NCBI RefSeq assembly: GCF_032925565.1
Contig: NZ_CP136708.1
Location: forward strand, 558,001 to 622,000
Direction: 5' to 3'
Origin: Alteromonas sp. CI.11.F.A3
Lineage (GTDB): Bacteria; Pseudomonadota; Gammaproteobacteria; Enterobacterales; Alteromonadaceae
Length of the DNA: 64,000 nt
The notes below the pieces were generated by a model, which worked only from the letters and a program-made list of their open reading frames with translations, was not told the DNA's origin and did no database searches. A program made the translations under genes and the position numbers. Below, in pieces: positions 1-8,507 of the stretch; positions within the stretch are counted from its first letter, which is position 1; every line of letters begins with the position of its first letter.

Positions 1-1093
1 AGCACTCAGATAAATGCAGTCGTGATTTATTGTCGTTTTCCTGAATCCCATTTTTGTAAAACCATGCTTCTAGTGCTTTGCGCCGGGTGATAAGAGGTGA
101 GTCGGTTAATTGCTTACCGTCTAATACCAGTGCATCATAAACTATAAGCCCTGCGGGGTTGGTTTTCATTAACGCAGAGGTGGGCTTTTTCTTATTGAGC
201 CGCTGCTGCAGAGCATTAAATGTATCGACTTCGTTGTTATGCATCACCAACAGTTCGCCATCTAGCACCATGTTATCTACAACCATGTTGCCACTAACAC
301 TATCGAGTAGGTCGGGGAATGCATGACTGATGTCATCACCGGTACGGGAAAATAGCGCCTTTTCTGGTTCTTCTTTGGTGGTATTACACACTAGCTGCAC
401 CCGAATGCCGTCAAACTTGTGTTCTATTTGCCACTGCTCGGGGATAAAGTCATCGATATCACTTTGCGCAATGGGGTGAGATAGCATGACAGGGTGAAAC
501 GTAACTGCGTTGCTAATATCCGGTTTAGGGCCGTTACCTTCAAGCCATGCGAGCAGGTCGGTATAAGGCGGTGTGACGCCATGCCACAGTTTTTCTATTT
601 CAGTGATATCTTGATTGCCGTATTCCGCTAAAATTTGTTTGATAGAGCGAGCCGATACGCCAATTCTCAGCCCCCGTGTACCAAGCTTTAATAGTGCCCA
701 GCGCTGTGATGGAGTCATTATGGTGAGATAATTCGCTAACGTTGAAGCGACTTTTTGTTTGCTGACATTCGCAAATGTATCTACCACTTCAGACAAACTA
801 GGCAGCGCTTGATCTGGCGTTAGTTCGGGCCATAAATGGGCTACCGTTTCGCTAACTTCGCCCACATAATCGTAGCTCATAGCAAATAGCTCTGGGTCTA
901 CTCGCTCTGTAATCAGTTTTTTTACCGTGTTACGTTTGAAGAAATCAAATCGAAGCGTACCTGCCATCGCGGCAATAGCCCAGCCGCGATCGGGGTCTGG
1001 CGTAGTAGCAAGGTAATGCAGAATAAGCTGGGCTTTCGCTTTGGTTCCGGCGGTATAGTAAAGCTGTTCAAGTAAGTCGCTGAATGCTTGCAT
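1..1093 (-). CDS. ATP-dependent DNA ligase, C-terminal part beyond the left edge
   Basis: Joins nicked DNA through a lysine-AMP intermediate. I translated this frame directly: it opens with ATG at 1093, stays open to base 1 (364 codons), and the C-terminal part lies outside the window. The nucleotidyltransferase motif I reads EHKFDGIR, with the expected adenylated lysine near residue 226. A motif III-like segment (LDGELLVMHN) follows near residue 285. The first about 200 residues match the N-terminal DNA-binding region of the bacterial ligases found beside Lhr-type helicases. It starts 2 bp after the stop of the MBL exonuclease, so the two are co-transcribed. Family naming (ligase of the cisplatin/DNA damage response cluster) comes from the neighbours plus motifs; DNA ligase function itself is close to certain. 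Confidence 0.9.
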   Translation of the reverse strand, partial: MQAFSDLLEQLYYTAGTKAKAQLILHYLATTPDPDRGWAIAAMAGTLRFDFFKRNTVKKLITERVDPELFAMSYDYVGEVSETVAHLWPELTPDQALPSLSEVVDTFANVSKQKVASTLANYLTIMTPSQRWALLKLGTRGLRIGVSARSIKQILAEYGNQDITEIEKLWHGVTPPYTDLLAWLEGNGPKPDISNAVTFHPVMLSHPIAQSDIDDFIPEQWQIEHKFDGIRVQLVCNTTKEEPEKALFSRTGDDISHAFPDLLDSVSGNMVVDNMVLDGELLVMHNNEVDTFNALQQRLNKKKPTSALMKTNPAGLIVYDALVLDGKQLTDSPLITRRKALEAWFYKNGIQENDNKSRLHLSEC

Positions 1094-1095
1094 TG

Positions 1096-2178
1096 CTATT
1101 CTTCCTGCGCCGCTTCATCGTAACCTACCAGCGATAACGCTCGCGCTTTAAAGCCCATCTTCTGTGCCTGATACATTAGTGCGTCTTCTCGGCCGTGGGT
1201 CACCCATACCTCGCTAGGGTTCACTTCGGTGAGGGTTTGCAATAACTCGGGCCAATCGCAGTGATCTGAAATAATAAGTGGTAGCTCAGCGTTGCGCTGC
1301 TTAGCTCGCGCGCGAATTTGCATCCAACCAGACGCCAACACAGCGCGAACATGTGGCAAGCTTCTCGACCACCTGTCGGCTAATGCAGAAGGGGGAGCCA
1401 AAACGATTTCACCGGCGAGTAACGCTTTGTCTTCTACCTCGCTAACCGGAATAATATCGCCTAACGCAATGCCTTCTCGTTCATATAAATCACACAGCTT
1501 CAGTAATGCACCGTGCAAATAGATAGGCTTGGTGTAACCCGCTTCTCGAAGCGCCAAAATAACCCGCTGGCATTTGCCTAATGCGTAAGTTCCTACTAAA
1601 TGACAACGTGTAGGAAACACATCAAGGGAATGAAGAAGCTTTTGGATTTCTTGTTCGATTGGCGGGTGGGCAAATACCGGTAAACCGAAAGTGGCTTCGG
1701 TAATAAGTACATCGCAAGGTACTACTTCAAACGGCGGACAAGTGGGATCGTGTCTACGTTTGTAATCGCCAGATATCACTAGCCGATAACCCGCATACTC
1801 AATAAGTAATTGTGACGAACCTAGTATATGGCCAGCAGGGTAAAAAGTGACTTTTATCTTGCGTCGCCCCTGTTCAGTTGAGGCACTGTGACTATCAGTA
1901 GTGATTACCTCATCAAACTCTACGCTCTCGCGATAGGGCACCGGTATTTGTACTTCAGCCATATCGTCACCATAGCGAGTGGTCATAATTGCCATGGTTT
2001 GTGGGTGGGCGAATACTCGCTTGTGGCCCGCTCTAGCATGGTCAGCATGACCGTGGGTAACAAGCGCAGTATCCACAGGCTGCATAGGGTCTATATAAAA
2101 ATCACCTGGCACACAATACAAACCTGCATCGTCAGTTTTCATCCACTTCGAAGGGTGTATTGTATTTTCAGCCATCAT
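1096..2178 (-). CDS. ligase-associated MBL-fold DNA exonuclease
   Basis: A 360-residue metallo-beta-lactamase/beta-CASP-type nuclease of the kind encoded with ATP-dependent ligases. The metal-binding motif THGHADH sits at residues 41-47. Further metal-site segments (YPAGHILGSSQ and ISGDYKRRHDP) follow near residues 113-145, and the fold continues to a late THGRED segment. It resembles SNM1/Artemis-like exonucleases and is expected to resect or clean DNA ends before ligation. The start has two adjacent ATG codons (MMAEN); the upstream ribosome binding site is weak, so either may be used. It is the first gene of the minus-strand pair, lies divergently to the helicase, and runs into the ligase 2 bp downstream. 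Assignment to family is firm; the substrate is inferred. Confidence 0.9.
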   Translation of the reverse strand: MMAENTIHPSKWMKTDDAGLYCVPGDFYIDPMQPVDTALVTHGHADHARAGHKRVFAHPQTMAIMTTRYGDDMAEVQIPVPYRESVEFDEVITTDSHSASTEQGRRKIKVTFYPAGHILGSSQLLIEYAGYRLVISGDYKRRHDPTCPPFEVVPCDVLITEATFGLPVFAHPPIEQEIQKLLHSLDVFPTRCHLVGTYALGKCQRVILALREAGYTKPIYLHGALLKLCDLYEREGIALGDIIPVSEVEDKALLAGEIVLAPPSALADRWSRSLPHVRAVLASGWMQIRARAKQRNAELPLIISDHCDWPELLQTLTEVNPSEVWVTHGREDALMYQAQKMGFKARALSLVGYDEAAQEE

Positions 2179-2396
2179 ATAAAAACCACATGCTCTTAGT
2201 TAGCGTTTCATATGACTACGGTGGTTTTGCGCAATTGGTTGAGCGTAGTGGAAAATTAAACCCTTCTGCCGCATTAACGTATATCTACTATTGCTTACCA
2301 TCGAAACAGCAGAGTAACGAAAAATCATGATGCAGGAGAAGTTCGGGCAGGGGCCTAGGGTTGTATGTAGCTTTTATTTCAAAAGCTTCGAAAGAT

Positions 2397-4892
2397 ATGC
2401 CAGCAAATATGCCTAAAACCAAAGCACCACTTAAGAAACCAAACGAAACCGGCAGCGACATTTTGCCACCGGCGTTTAGCCAATGGTTCAAAAATAAAGG
2501 CTGGGCGCTTCGTGATTACCAACGGCAGATGTTGGCGCAAGACACCCACAACACTACGTTATTGATTGCCCCAACCGGGGCAGGAAAAACCCTATCAGGC
2601 TTTCTACCTAGCTTAGTCGAGTTAGCGCAATCGCCACAGCTAGGCTTACATACCTTATATATTTCCCCGCTTAAAGCGTTAACCCAAGATATTCATCGCA
2701 ACTTATTACAACCTATTGAAGAGATGGAATTGCCAATAACGGCAGAAACTCGTACTGGCGATACACCTTCGCATAAACGGCAGCGCCAACGGAAAAAGCC
2801 GCCAAACCTGCTGCTTACTACCCCAGAATCTTTAATGTTGATGCTGAGCTATGCCGATGCTGACAAGCTATTTGGCAAACTAAAGCGAGTCATTATTGAT
2901 GAAACCCATAGCTTGGTAGCAAACAAGCGAGGGGACTTTTTATCTTTAGCGCTAGCACGACTTTCAGTATTGTCACCTAAAATGAAGCGGGTAGGCCTAT
3001 CGGCTACAGTGGCTTACCCTGAAACCTTAGGGGCGTGGCTAGCCGGTACAGAAGGTATTGCTAATATCATCAGCGTGAAAGCGGGTGAAAAACCAAAAGT
3101 AGATATGCTGCAATCTGAAAATCGCATGCCCTTCGGTGGCTTTATGGCGCGTTATGCCATAACCGATATCTACAAAGCCATTGAAGGGGCGAAAACGACC
3201 TTGGTGTTCGTTAATACCCGGGCGCAATCTGAACTGATTTTTCAAATGCTGTGGGAACACAACACCGCTGCGCTACCGATAGCCTTATACCACGGCAGTT
3301 TGAGTAAAGAACAACGGCGCAAAACAGAAGCGATGATGTCTAGCGGGTTATTGCGGGCAGTAGTGTGTACTTCGGCGCTAGAGCTAGGTATTGATTGGGG
3401 CGATGTCGATAAGGTCATTCAGGTAGGTGCCCCCAAAGGTGTTAGCCGGTTGCTGCAACGTATTGGGCGAGCAAACCATCGGTTAGATGAGCCCAGCGAA
3501 GCGTTACTTGTACCCGCTAACCGATTTGAAGCCCTTGAATGCCAAGCGGCTATTAATGCAATTAATAAAGGCGAACTAGATGGCGATGCGCCGCAGCCTG
3601 GGGCATTGGATATCATCCCCCAGTTTATCGTGAATTGCCTATGCAGCAATGCTGACAGCCCAGATACCCTTTACGAGCAAATCCTTATGGCATCGCCTTA
3701 TCAAGGGCTTGATAAACAAGATTTTGAAAAATTATGGCAGTTTGCGTTAGATGGCGGTAGTGCGCTTAATGCATACGAGCGATATCAGCGCCTAACGCCA
3801 AATGACGATGGCACTTTTTCACCCGCTAACAGGCGGGTTATTCAGCGTCATCGTCAGAATATAGGTACTATTGTTGAGGCGGGTAGATTAAAAGTAAAAC
3901 GCATTCGCCGTGGTAACCAGGGCAAAATTATTGGTGAGGTAGAAGAGTACTTTGCCCAGCAACTTACCCCAGGTGACACCTTCTATTTTGCCGGTGAAGT
4001 GCTTAAATACGAAGCCATTCGGGATATGCAATTGCATGCACGCCCTGCTAAAGCCAAAGAGCCTAAAATCCCCAGTTATTCCGGTGGCCAAATGCCACTG
4101 TCGACATACTTGGCTGATGGGGTTAGAGCCATACTCGCAAATCCCAAAAGTTGGCGCAATTTACCTGCACAAGTACAAGAGTGGTTAAAGTTGCAACAGC
4201 AGTTTTCACAACTTCTTGAACCTGAAAAGGTGTTGGTAGAGCAGTTTCCTTTTCGTAACGTGAACCATACGCTGTATTACACATTCGAAGGTAGGAAAGC
4301 GAACCAAACCTTGGGCATGCTGGTTACCCGTAGAATGGAAAAAATGGGGATTAAGCCGCTTAGCTTTAGTGTGACTGATTATGGGCTTTCGATAAGTGCA
4401 GTGAAACAGATTACCGACAATCAGCTGCAACAGTTGTTTCAGCCAGATATATTGGGCGACGAGCTAGAAGATTGGATGTTACAGGCCCCCATGTTAAAGC
4501 GCTCTTTCAGGCAGGTGGCGGTAGTAAGCGGCTTAACCGAACAGCGTTATCATGCTAGCCAAAAAACCATGAAACAAGTCACGTTTTCTACTGATTTAAT
4601 TTACGACACGCTGCGTGAGCACGACCCTGATCATATTCTTTTAGCGGTTGCGCGGGCTGATGCTGAACGGGAGTTGTTAGATTTACAGCGTTTAGCCAAT
4701 TTGCTTATTCGCTTTGTCGATAAAACCACGTTAGTTAATTTAGAAAAAGTATCGCCCATGGCCATACCGATTGTGCTGAATATGCGCAGTGAGCAAATAA
4801 AAGGGGCTGGTGCTCAGGCGATTATCGAGCAAGCTGATTTGTATGCAGAAGCGGAAAATATGTTAGACGAAGTACGGGCTTTATTGTCCTAA
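2397..4892 (+). CDS. ligase-associated DEXH-box helicase (Lhr-core type)
   Basis: A superfamily 2 helicase of about 831 residues, the length of the Lhr-core family. Visible motifs in order: Walker A in APTGAGKT near residue 60 from this start, the DEVH/DETH-type motif IIDETHSL near 170, SAT (GLSATVAYP), and the motif VI region LLQRIGRANHR. The C-terminal half has the winged-helix/beta-barrel-like Lhr extension. It should unwind DNA or RNA:DNA hybrids in 3'-5' direction for repair together with the ligase, exonuclease and PdeM. The frame is also open to a TTG at 2361, but those 12 extra residues look unrelated to the family, so ATG 2397 is preferred (another ATG lies at 2409). Divergent from the exonuclease-ligase pair; followed by a repeat cluster. 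Confidence 0.9.
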   Translation: MPANMPKTKAPLKKPNETGSDILPPAFSQWFKNKGWALRDYQRQMLAQDTHNTTLLIAPTGAGKTLSGFLPSLVELAQSPQLGLHTLYISPLKALTQDIHRNLLQPIEEMELPITAETRTGDTPSHKRQRQRKKPPNLLLTTPESLMLMLSYADADKLFGKLKRVIIDETHSLVANKRGDFLSLALARLSVLSPKMKRVGLSATVAYPETLGAWLAGTEGIANIISVKAGEKPKVDMLQSENRMPFGGFMARYAITDIYKAIEGAKTTLVFVNTRAQSELIFQMLWEHNTAALPIALYHGSLSKEQRRKTEAMMSSGLLRAVVCTSALELGIDWGDVDKVIQVGAPKGVSRLLQRIGRANHRLDEPSEALLVPANRFEALECQAAINAINKGELDGDAPQPGALDIIPQFIVNCLCSNADSPDTLYEQILMASPYQGLDKQDFEKLWQFALDGGSALNAYERYQRLTPNDDGTFSPANRRVIQRHRQNIGTIVEAGRLKVKRIRRGNQGKIIGEVEEYFAQQLTPGDTFYFAGEVLKYEAIRDMQLHARPAKAKEPKIPSYSGGQMPLSTYLADGVRAILANPKSWRNLPAQVQEWLKLQQQFSQLLEPEKVLVEQFPFRNVNHTLYYTFEGRKANQTLGMLVTRRMEKMGIKPLSFSVTDYGLSISAVKQITDNQLQQLFQPDILGDELEDWMLQAPMLKRSFRQVAVVSGLTEQRYHASQKTMKQVTFSTDLIYDTLREHDPDHILLAVARADAERELLDLQRLANLLIRFVDKTTLVNLEKVSPMAIPIVLNMRSEQIKGAGAQAIIEQADLYAEAENMLDEVRALLS

Positions 4893-5319
4893 AAGCTAAA
4901 AGCGGTGTATTGGGGTTGGGTCTGGAACTCGCCGTGAATACATCCATGTAGGCTCTTATGCAGCATCCATGCTGCATAAGGTTCCATACCCAACCCCACT
5001 GCACCGCTATAGTTCGGGCGTGGATTTGTATTCAAGTTCGAATGTTGAGTGTTGTAGAGAGAAGCACGCCGTAAATAAATCTATGTAGGCTCTGCCGCAG
5101 CATCCATGCTGCGGAAAGTTTCTAGCGCTAATACTGCTCACCCAGTTTAATTTTATTGGTGTTAAAGTGAGTGAATATGAATTGGATACATCCATGTAGG
5201 CTCTGATGCAGCATCCATGCTGCATCAGGTTCCATACCCAACTCCACTCAATCACTATAGTTCGGACATGGGCTTAGAAGTGGTGGAAAAGTGTTAAACA
5301 TTATAAAAGAGGGCAGTAA
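4893..5319. repeat. cluster of three palindromic REP-like repeats
   Basis: This 427-bp gap holds three related units, each made of a short lead (ATCCATGTAGGCTC, varying slightly) and a hairpin centred on GCAGCATCCATGCTGC. Core hairpins: 4956-4979 (11-bp arms), 5095-5114 (9-bp arms) and 5204-5227 (11-bp arms). In unit one an outer inverted repeat of about 28 bp (4901-4928 with 4981-5008, four mismatches) encloses the core. Units one and three also share the tail CACTATAGTTCGG or a close variant. No protein reading is credible here: small frames in it only translate the repeat. Two further copies lie at 42840-43100. Confidence 0.88.
4901..5008. repeat. repeat unit 1 with long outer arms
   Basis: Outer arms 4901-4928 and 4981-5008 pair with few mismatches (for example GGGGTTGGGT against ACCCAACCCC). 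They enclose the asymmetric lead and the 24-bp core hairpin at 4956-4979. The whole could fold as one long branched hairpin in RNA or as a cruciform in DNA. Confidence 0.85.
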
Positions 5320-6111
5320 GTGGCAATAAATGAGCAGTGGCTATCGGCACAGGTGGCGTTGCGTAGTATTAGTATTGTGAAATTTGCAAAGATGCTTTGG
5401 TTGTTAGATGCCAGAGGTGTGGCGTATTTGCCTGCGCTTGATTGGCTGGTGGTATCCGATTTACACCTTGAAAAAGGCAGTTACTTGCGTAGTTATGGTA
5501 ATCCGCTGCCAAGTGTCGATTCCGTCGCTACGCTTAAGCGTTTGCAACAGATTATTCGCGATTACAACCCTGCTAGGGTGATTAGCTTGGGTGACAGTTT
5601 CCATGATAAACACAGTATGTCTCGTATGACTGCTGAAGACAGAAACCTCTTATGCGATATCATAAATAGCGTTCCCAAATGGGATTGGGTAGAGGGAAAT
5701 CATGACCCCGACTTACCTGAAGGTATTCCCGGCAACCCTTGCCATGAAATAGTGCATAGTAATGTGGTATTTCGCCATGAGCCAGAAATCTATGAGCCAG
5801 AGCCATGTGAAACAGAGCCGCATGAAAAAGAGTCACATGAGAAAGAACCAAGTACGAAGGATGGGGTTCAAGCTAAGCCCCAAGCTAAGCATCAAATTAT
5901 TGGCCATTACCACCCTAAAATACGCAAGACTATTTCCCGTCGTCGATTTTCCGGTAAATGTTTCGTTGTCACAGAAGACCTATTTATCATGCCAGCTTTT
6001 GGGCAATTTACGGGAGGCTTAGATGTGGATGAAGAGGTAATGCTAGTGTTAGCATCTAAAAAATCCCGCGCCTGTTATATGTTGTATGACGGTACAATTT
6101 TCAAAGCTTAA
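5320..6111 (+). CDS. pdeM: ligase-associated metallophosphoesterase nuclease PdeM
   Basis: A calcineurin-like phosphoesterase of 263 residues that acts as a metal-dependent DNA endonuclease in ligase-Lhr clusters of other bacteria. All metal motifs are present: DLH at 47-49, GDSFHD at 91-96, GNHD at 126-129 and GHYH at 195-198. The chosen start is GTG 5320 after a purine-rich GAGGGCAG; an internal ATG at codon 25 would still keep the whole enzyme core. Between GNHD and GHYH, residues about 154-191 form a low-complexity insertion rich in E, P, H and K (units such as EPHEKESHEKEP) that I do not expect in the family. It is transcribed in the helicase direction but separated from it by the repeat cluster. 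Confidence 0.88.
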   Translation: MAINEQWLSAQVALRSISIVKFAKMLWLLDARGVAYLPALDWLVVSDLHLEKGSYLRSYGNPLPSVDSVATLKRLQQIIRDYNPARVISLGDSFHDKHSMSRMTAEDRNLLCDIINSVPKWDWVEGNHDPDLPEGIPGNPCHEIVHSNVVFRHEPEIYEPEPCETEPHEKESHEKEPSTKDGVQAKPQAKHQIIGHYHPKIRKTISRRRFSGKCFVVTEDLFIMPAFGQFTGGLDVDEEVMLVLASKKSRACYMLYDGTIFKA

Positions 6112-6143
6112 GCGGCAAATTATTAACATGCTGCGCGCAATAA

Positions 6144-6171
6144 AAAACGGGTAACCAAGTTGCCCGTTTTA
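6144..6171. terminator. bidirectional terminator between pdeM and aguB
   Basis: Arms AAAACGGG (6144-6151) and CCCGTTTT (6163-6170) with A/T runs on both sides, placed between convergent genes. Confidence 0.8.
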
Positions 6172-6196
6172 TAAGAGAGTGCAGTATTAGACTAGT

Positions 6197-7090
6197 CTAA
6201 TCGCGCCAGCGTTTGGTTAAGTCTTCGTAAGCATCAATGCGACGGTCACGGAAATAAGGCCAAATGCGTTTTACTTTTTCAGTGCGAGTTAAATCTAGTT
6301 CAACCGATAGTGTGGTTTCACCCTCGGCTTCGGCTTTCGCCAGAATTTCACCTTGTGGGCCAGTTATAAAGCTTTGTCCCCAAAACTGTATGCCGGGGTC
6401 GCCCGCCACTGGCGATGCTTCAAACCCTGTGCGGTTTGCTACAACAACCGGCACTGAGTTTGCGACTGCATGTGAGCGCTGAATAGTTTCCCACGCGCCA
6501 TGTTGTCGACTACGTTCTTCTTCAGTATCAGTACTATCCCAACCAATTGCCGTTGGGTAAAATAATAAGTCAGCGCCAGCCATCGCCATTAAGCGTGCGG
6601 CTTCTGGATACCATTGATCCCAACAAACTAATACACCCAATTTACCCACGCTGGTGTCTATTGGCGTAAAGCCCATGTCTCCTGGTGTGAAGTAAAACTT
6701 CTCGTAAAAGCCTGGGTCGTCAGGAATATGCATTTTGCGGTATTTACCGGCAATCTCTTTGCTTCTATCAAATACCACAGCGGTATTGTGATACAAGCCA
6801 GAACCGCGTTTTTCAAATAAAGAGGTTACTAATACAATATTGTGTTTTTCAGCAAGCGCACCAAAGAAATCTGTTGCAGCACCTGGAATAGGTTCGGCTA
6901 AATCAAAGGCGTCTGTATCTTCCTGCTGGCAAAAGTAAAGGGTGCTATGAAGTTCTTGTAGCAAAATACACTCACAGCCTTCTGCGGCGAGCTTTGCAAC
7001 TTGCTCAGCACTTTTGTTCCAGTTTGTCGCTTTGTCGTTATCAGCAACAGACTGTTGTACCAAGCCTATCTTTAGCTTAGTTCGTTGCAT
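6197..7090 (-). CDS. aguB: N-carbamoylputrescine amidase
   Basis: Hydrolyses N-carbamoylputrescine to putrescine, CO2 and ammonia, the last step of the agmatine route to putrescine. The protein is 297 residues, the usual length. It is a nitrilase-superfamily enzyme with the catalytic triad visible as E46 (LLQELHS), K119 (YRKMHIPDD) and C156 (VLVCWDQWYPE). Its ATG overlaps the last 14 bases of aguA, so the two are translationally coupled in one operon. Cytosolic. Its substrate is inferred from the nitrilase subfamily sequence plus the agmatine deiminase neighbour, a pairing well known in plants and bacteria. Confidence 0.95.
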   Translation of the reverse strand: MQRTKLKIGLVQQSVADNDKATNWNKSAEQVAKLAAEGCECILLQELHSTLYFCQQEDTDAFDLAEPIPGAATDFFGALAEKHNIVLVTSLFEKRGSGLYHNTAVVFDRSKEIAGKYRKMHIPDDPGFYEKFYFTPGDMGFTPIDTSVGKLGVLVCWDQWYPEAARLMAMAGADLLFYPTAIGWDSTDTEEERSRQHGAWETIQRSHAVANSVPVVVANRTGFEASPVAGDPGIQFWGQSFITGPQGEILAKAEAEGETTLSVELDLTRTEKVKRIWPYFRDRRIDAYEDLTKRWRD

Positions 7091-8141
7091 GTACAGACAC
7101 TCCTTTTGAGAAGGTGGAAATAACAGATTCTTTCAACGTATTTGTGGGTACCTGCATGGAAATACAATGCAAACTACCAAATTGCTTTACCAACACCGAG
7201 CAATCTATAGGCTCGATAATATGGTCGGGATAAGCCAGTTGCATTTGGCTAATGGCCGCTTCATCTTCAGGTTGCCCGTAAATAGGTAAGAGCACCGCGC
7301 GATTACAGATCAAAAAATTGGCATACGATGCAGGTAAACGCTCGCCTTCGCTATTCACAATATGTGGCAGTGGCAATCGATATTGTTCATGCTCAGGCAT
7401 TGCACTGGCGCACTCTTCACACAGCGCACTTAACCCTGCATAGTGACTGTCATCTTTTCGGTTATCAGCTGCTTGAATGACTAGGCCTTTATTGGGCGTG
7501 AAACGCACAAGCGTATCAATATGCCCGTCAGTGTCGTCACCTTCAAGGTGACCATGTTCTAACACCGTAAACGTGTTGCAACCTAACATGTCATTAAAGG
7601 TTTCAGCGTAATCTTCGATGGTCATATCACCATTGCGCTTCGGGTTTAATAAACACTGAGAAGTACTCAGCAAGTGGCCAAAATCGTCAATTTCTAACGC
7701 GCCGCCTTCAGCAACTACTGGGCTACTTCGTAGGGGTAATTTACATAATGAGGCAAGGTAGCGTTGGTTAGCCATATTGTCTTCGCTGGCATCAAACTTT
7801 TCGCCCCAACCATTGAAGCGAAACTCTACTGGCGCGCCAGAACCTTCGGTATCTCGACAGGTTAAAAAGCCGTAGTCACGTACCCAAGTGTCGTTATAAG
7901 ACGCAGGCATGATGAGCACACGCGCATGATCGCCTAAGCGTGATTTCACATCATCAACATCGTCAGGGGCGCATAGCAATATCACACCTGCATGATAACG
8001 GTTGACCGCAGCAATGACGTTCAAGTATGTTTCACGGGCTTCTTCTAGCCATGGCGACCAGTCGGTTTCTGCATGCGGCCACGCCAGCATCACAGCATCA
8101 ACGGTTTCCCATTCAGGAACCAGTTTACGACTACCTTGCAT
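7077..8141 (-). CDS. aguA: agmatine deiminase
   Basis: Converts agmatine to N-carbamoylputrescine and ammonia. At 354 residues it has the length of the porphyromonas-type peptidyl-arginine/agmatine deiminase family. The catalytic cysteine lies at residue 326 in GSLHCIS, and the substrate-site histidine/aspartate segment reads GHLEGDDTDGHID. The opening VPEWETVDAVMLAWPH is typical of the family. It is the first gene of the aguA-aguB pair. A 22-bp perfect inverted repeat about 100 bp upstream (8237-8258) is a candidate operator. Confidence 0.95.
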   Translation of the reverse strand: MQGSRKLVPEWETVDAVMLAWPHAETDWSPWLEEARETYLNVIAAVNRYHAGVILLCAPDDVDDVKSRLGDHARVLIMPASYNDTWVRDYGFLTCRDTEGSGAPVEFRFNGWGEKFDASEDNMANQRYLASLCKLPLRSSPVVAEGGALEIDDFGHLLSTSQCLLNPKRNGDMTIEDYAETFNDMLGCNTFTVLEHGHLEGDDTDGHIDTLVRFTPNKGLVIQAADNRKDDSHYAGLSALCEECASAMPEHEQYRLPLPHIVNSEGERLPASYANFLICNRAVLLPIYGQPEDEAAISQMQLAYPDHIIEPIDCSVLVKQFGSLHCISMQVPTNTLKESVISTFSKGVSVHATN

Positions 8142-8507
8142 GTTTATTCTCGATAGAAATAAATAGAGCGGCGATTATAACTATCCTACTCTCGCCAACC
8201 AATAGCAAACTTGATGAAATTATTTGGCTGCCACGATTAGAACAACGACTTGTTCTAACGACACATTTTGTGACAATTCTTTTACTGCCCTTTTCTAGCT
8301 TAGCTTTCTGATATTTAAGAGGTGAGCTTCTTAGTATTCCTAGCCTGTATTTCGATGGTAAGGCTTTCGACTTTAAAGCGTGAAGAGTTCGGTCTTTTAT
8401 TTTAATTGGCACCTTTATCAGAGGCTGATATAAATGCGCAATAATGCGTTTAGTCTTCAGGACATGTAAATTTCACCTGGGTGAATTTAATAATAAAAGG
8501 ATGTGAT
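8142..8507. other. divergent intergenic region, aguA / lipoprotein operon
   Basis: 366 bp between divergent genes. It holds a perfect inverted repeat at 8237-8258 and an imperfect one at 8468-8488 (AATTTCACC against GGTGAATTT) that lies just ahead of the lipoprotein operon. I see no gene in it. Confidence 0.6.
8237..8258. promoter_or_regulatory. operator-like inverted repeat upstream of aguA
   Basis: TTAGAACAA, four bases, then TTGTTCTAA: a perfect 9-4-9 palindrome about 96 bp before the aguA start. Its size fits a dimeric repressor site; the regulator is unknown. Confidence 0.45.

Noticed and set aside
4931..5230. Repeated units that might be read as a CRISPR array
   Set aside because: Units are palindromic REP-like elements with unequal spacing and diverged flanks, there are only three, and no cas genes are present.
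4822..5255. Two small minus-strand frames containing the segment MQHGCCIRAYMDV
   Set aside because: They are translations of the palindromic repeat (the same words recur at each copy) and have no independent coding signal.
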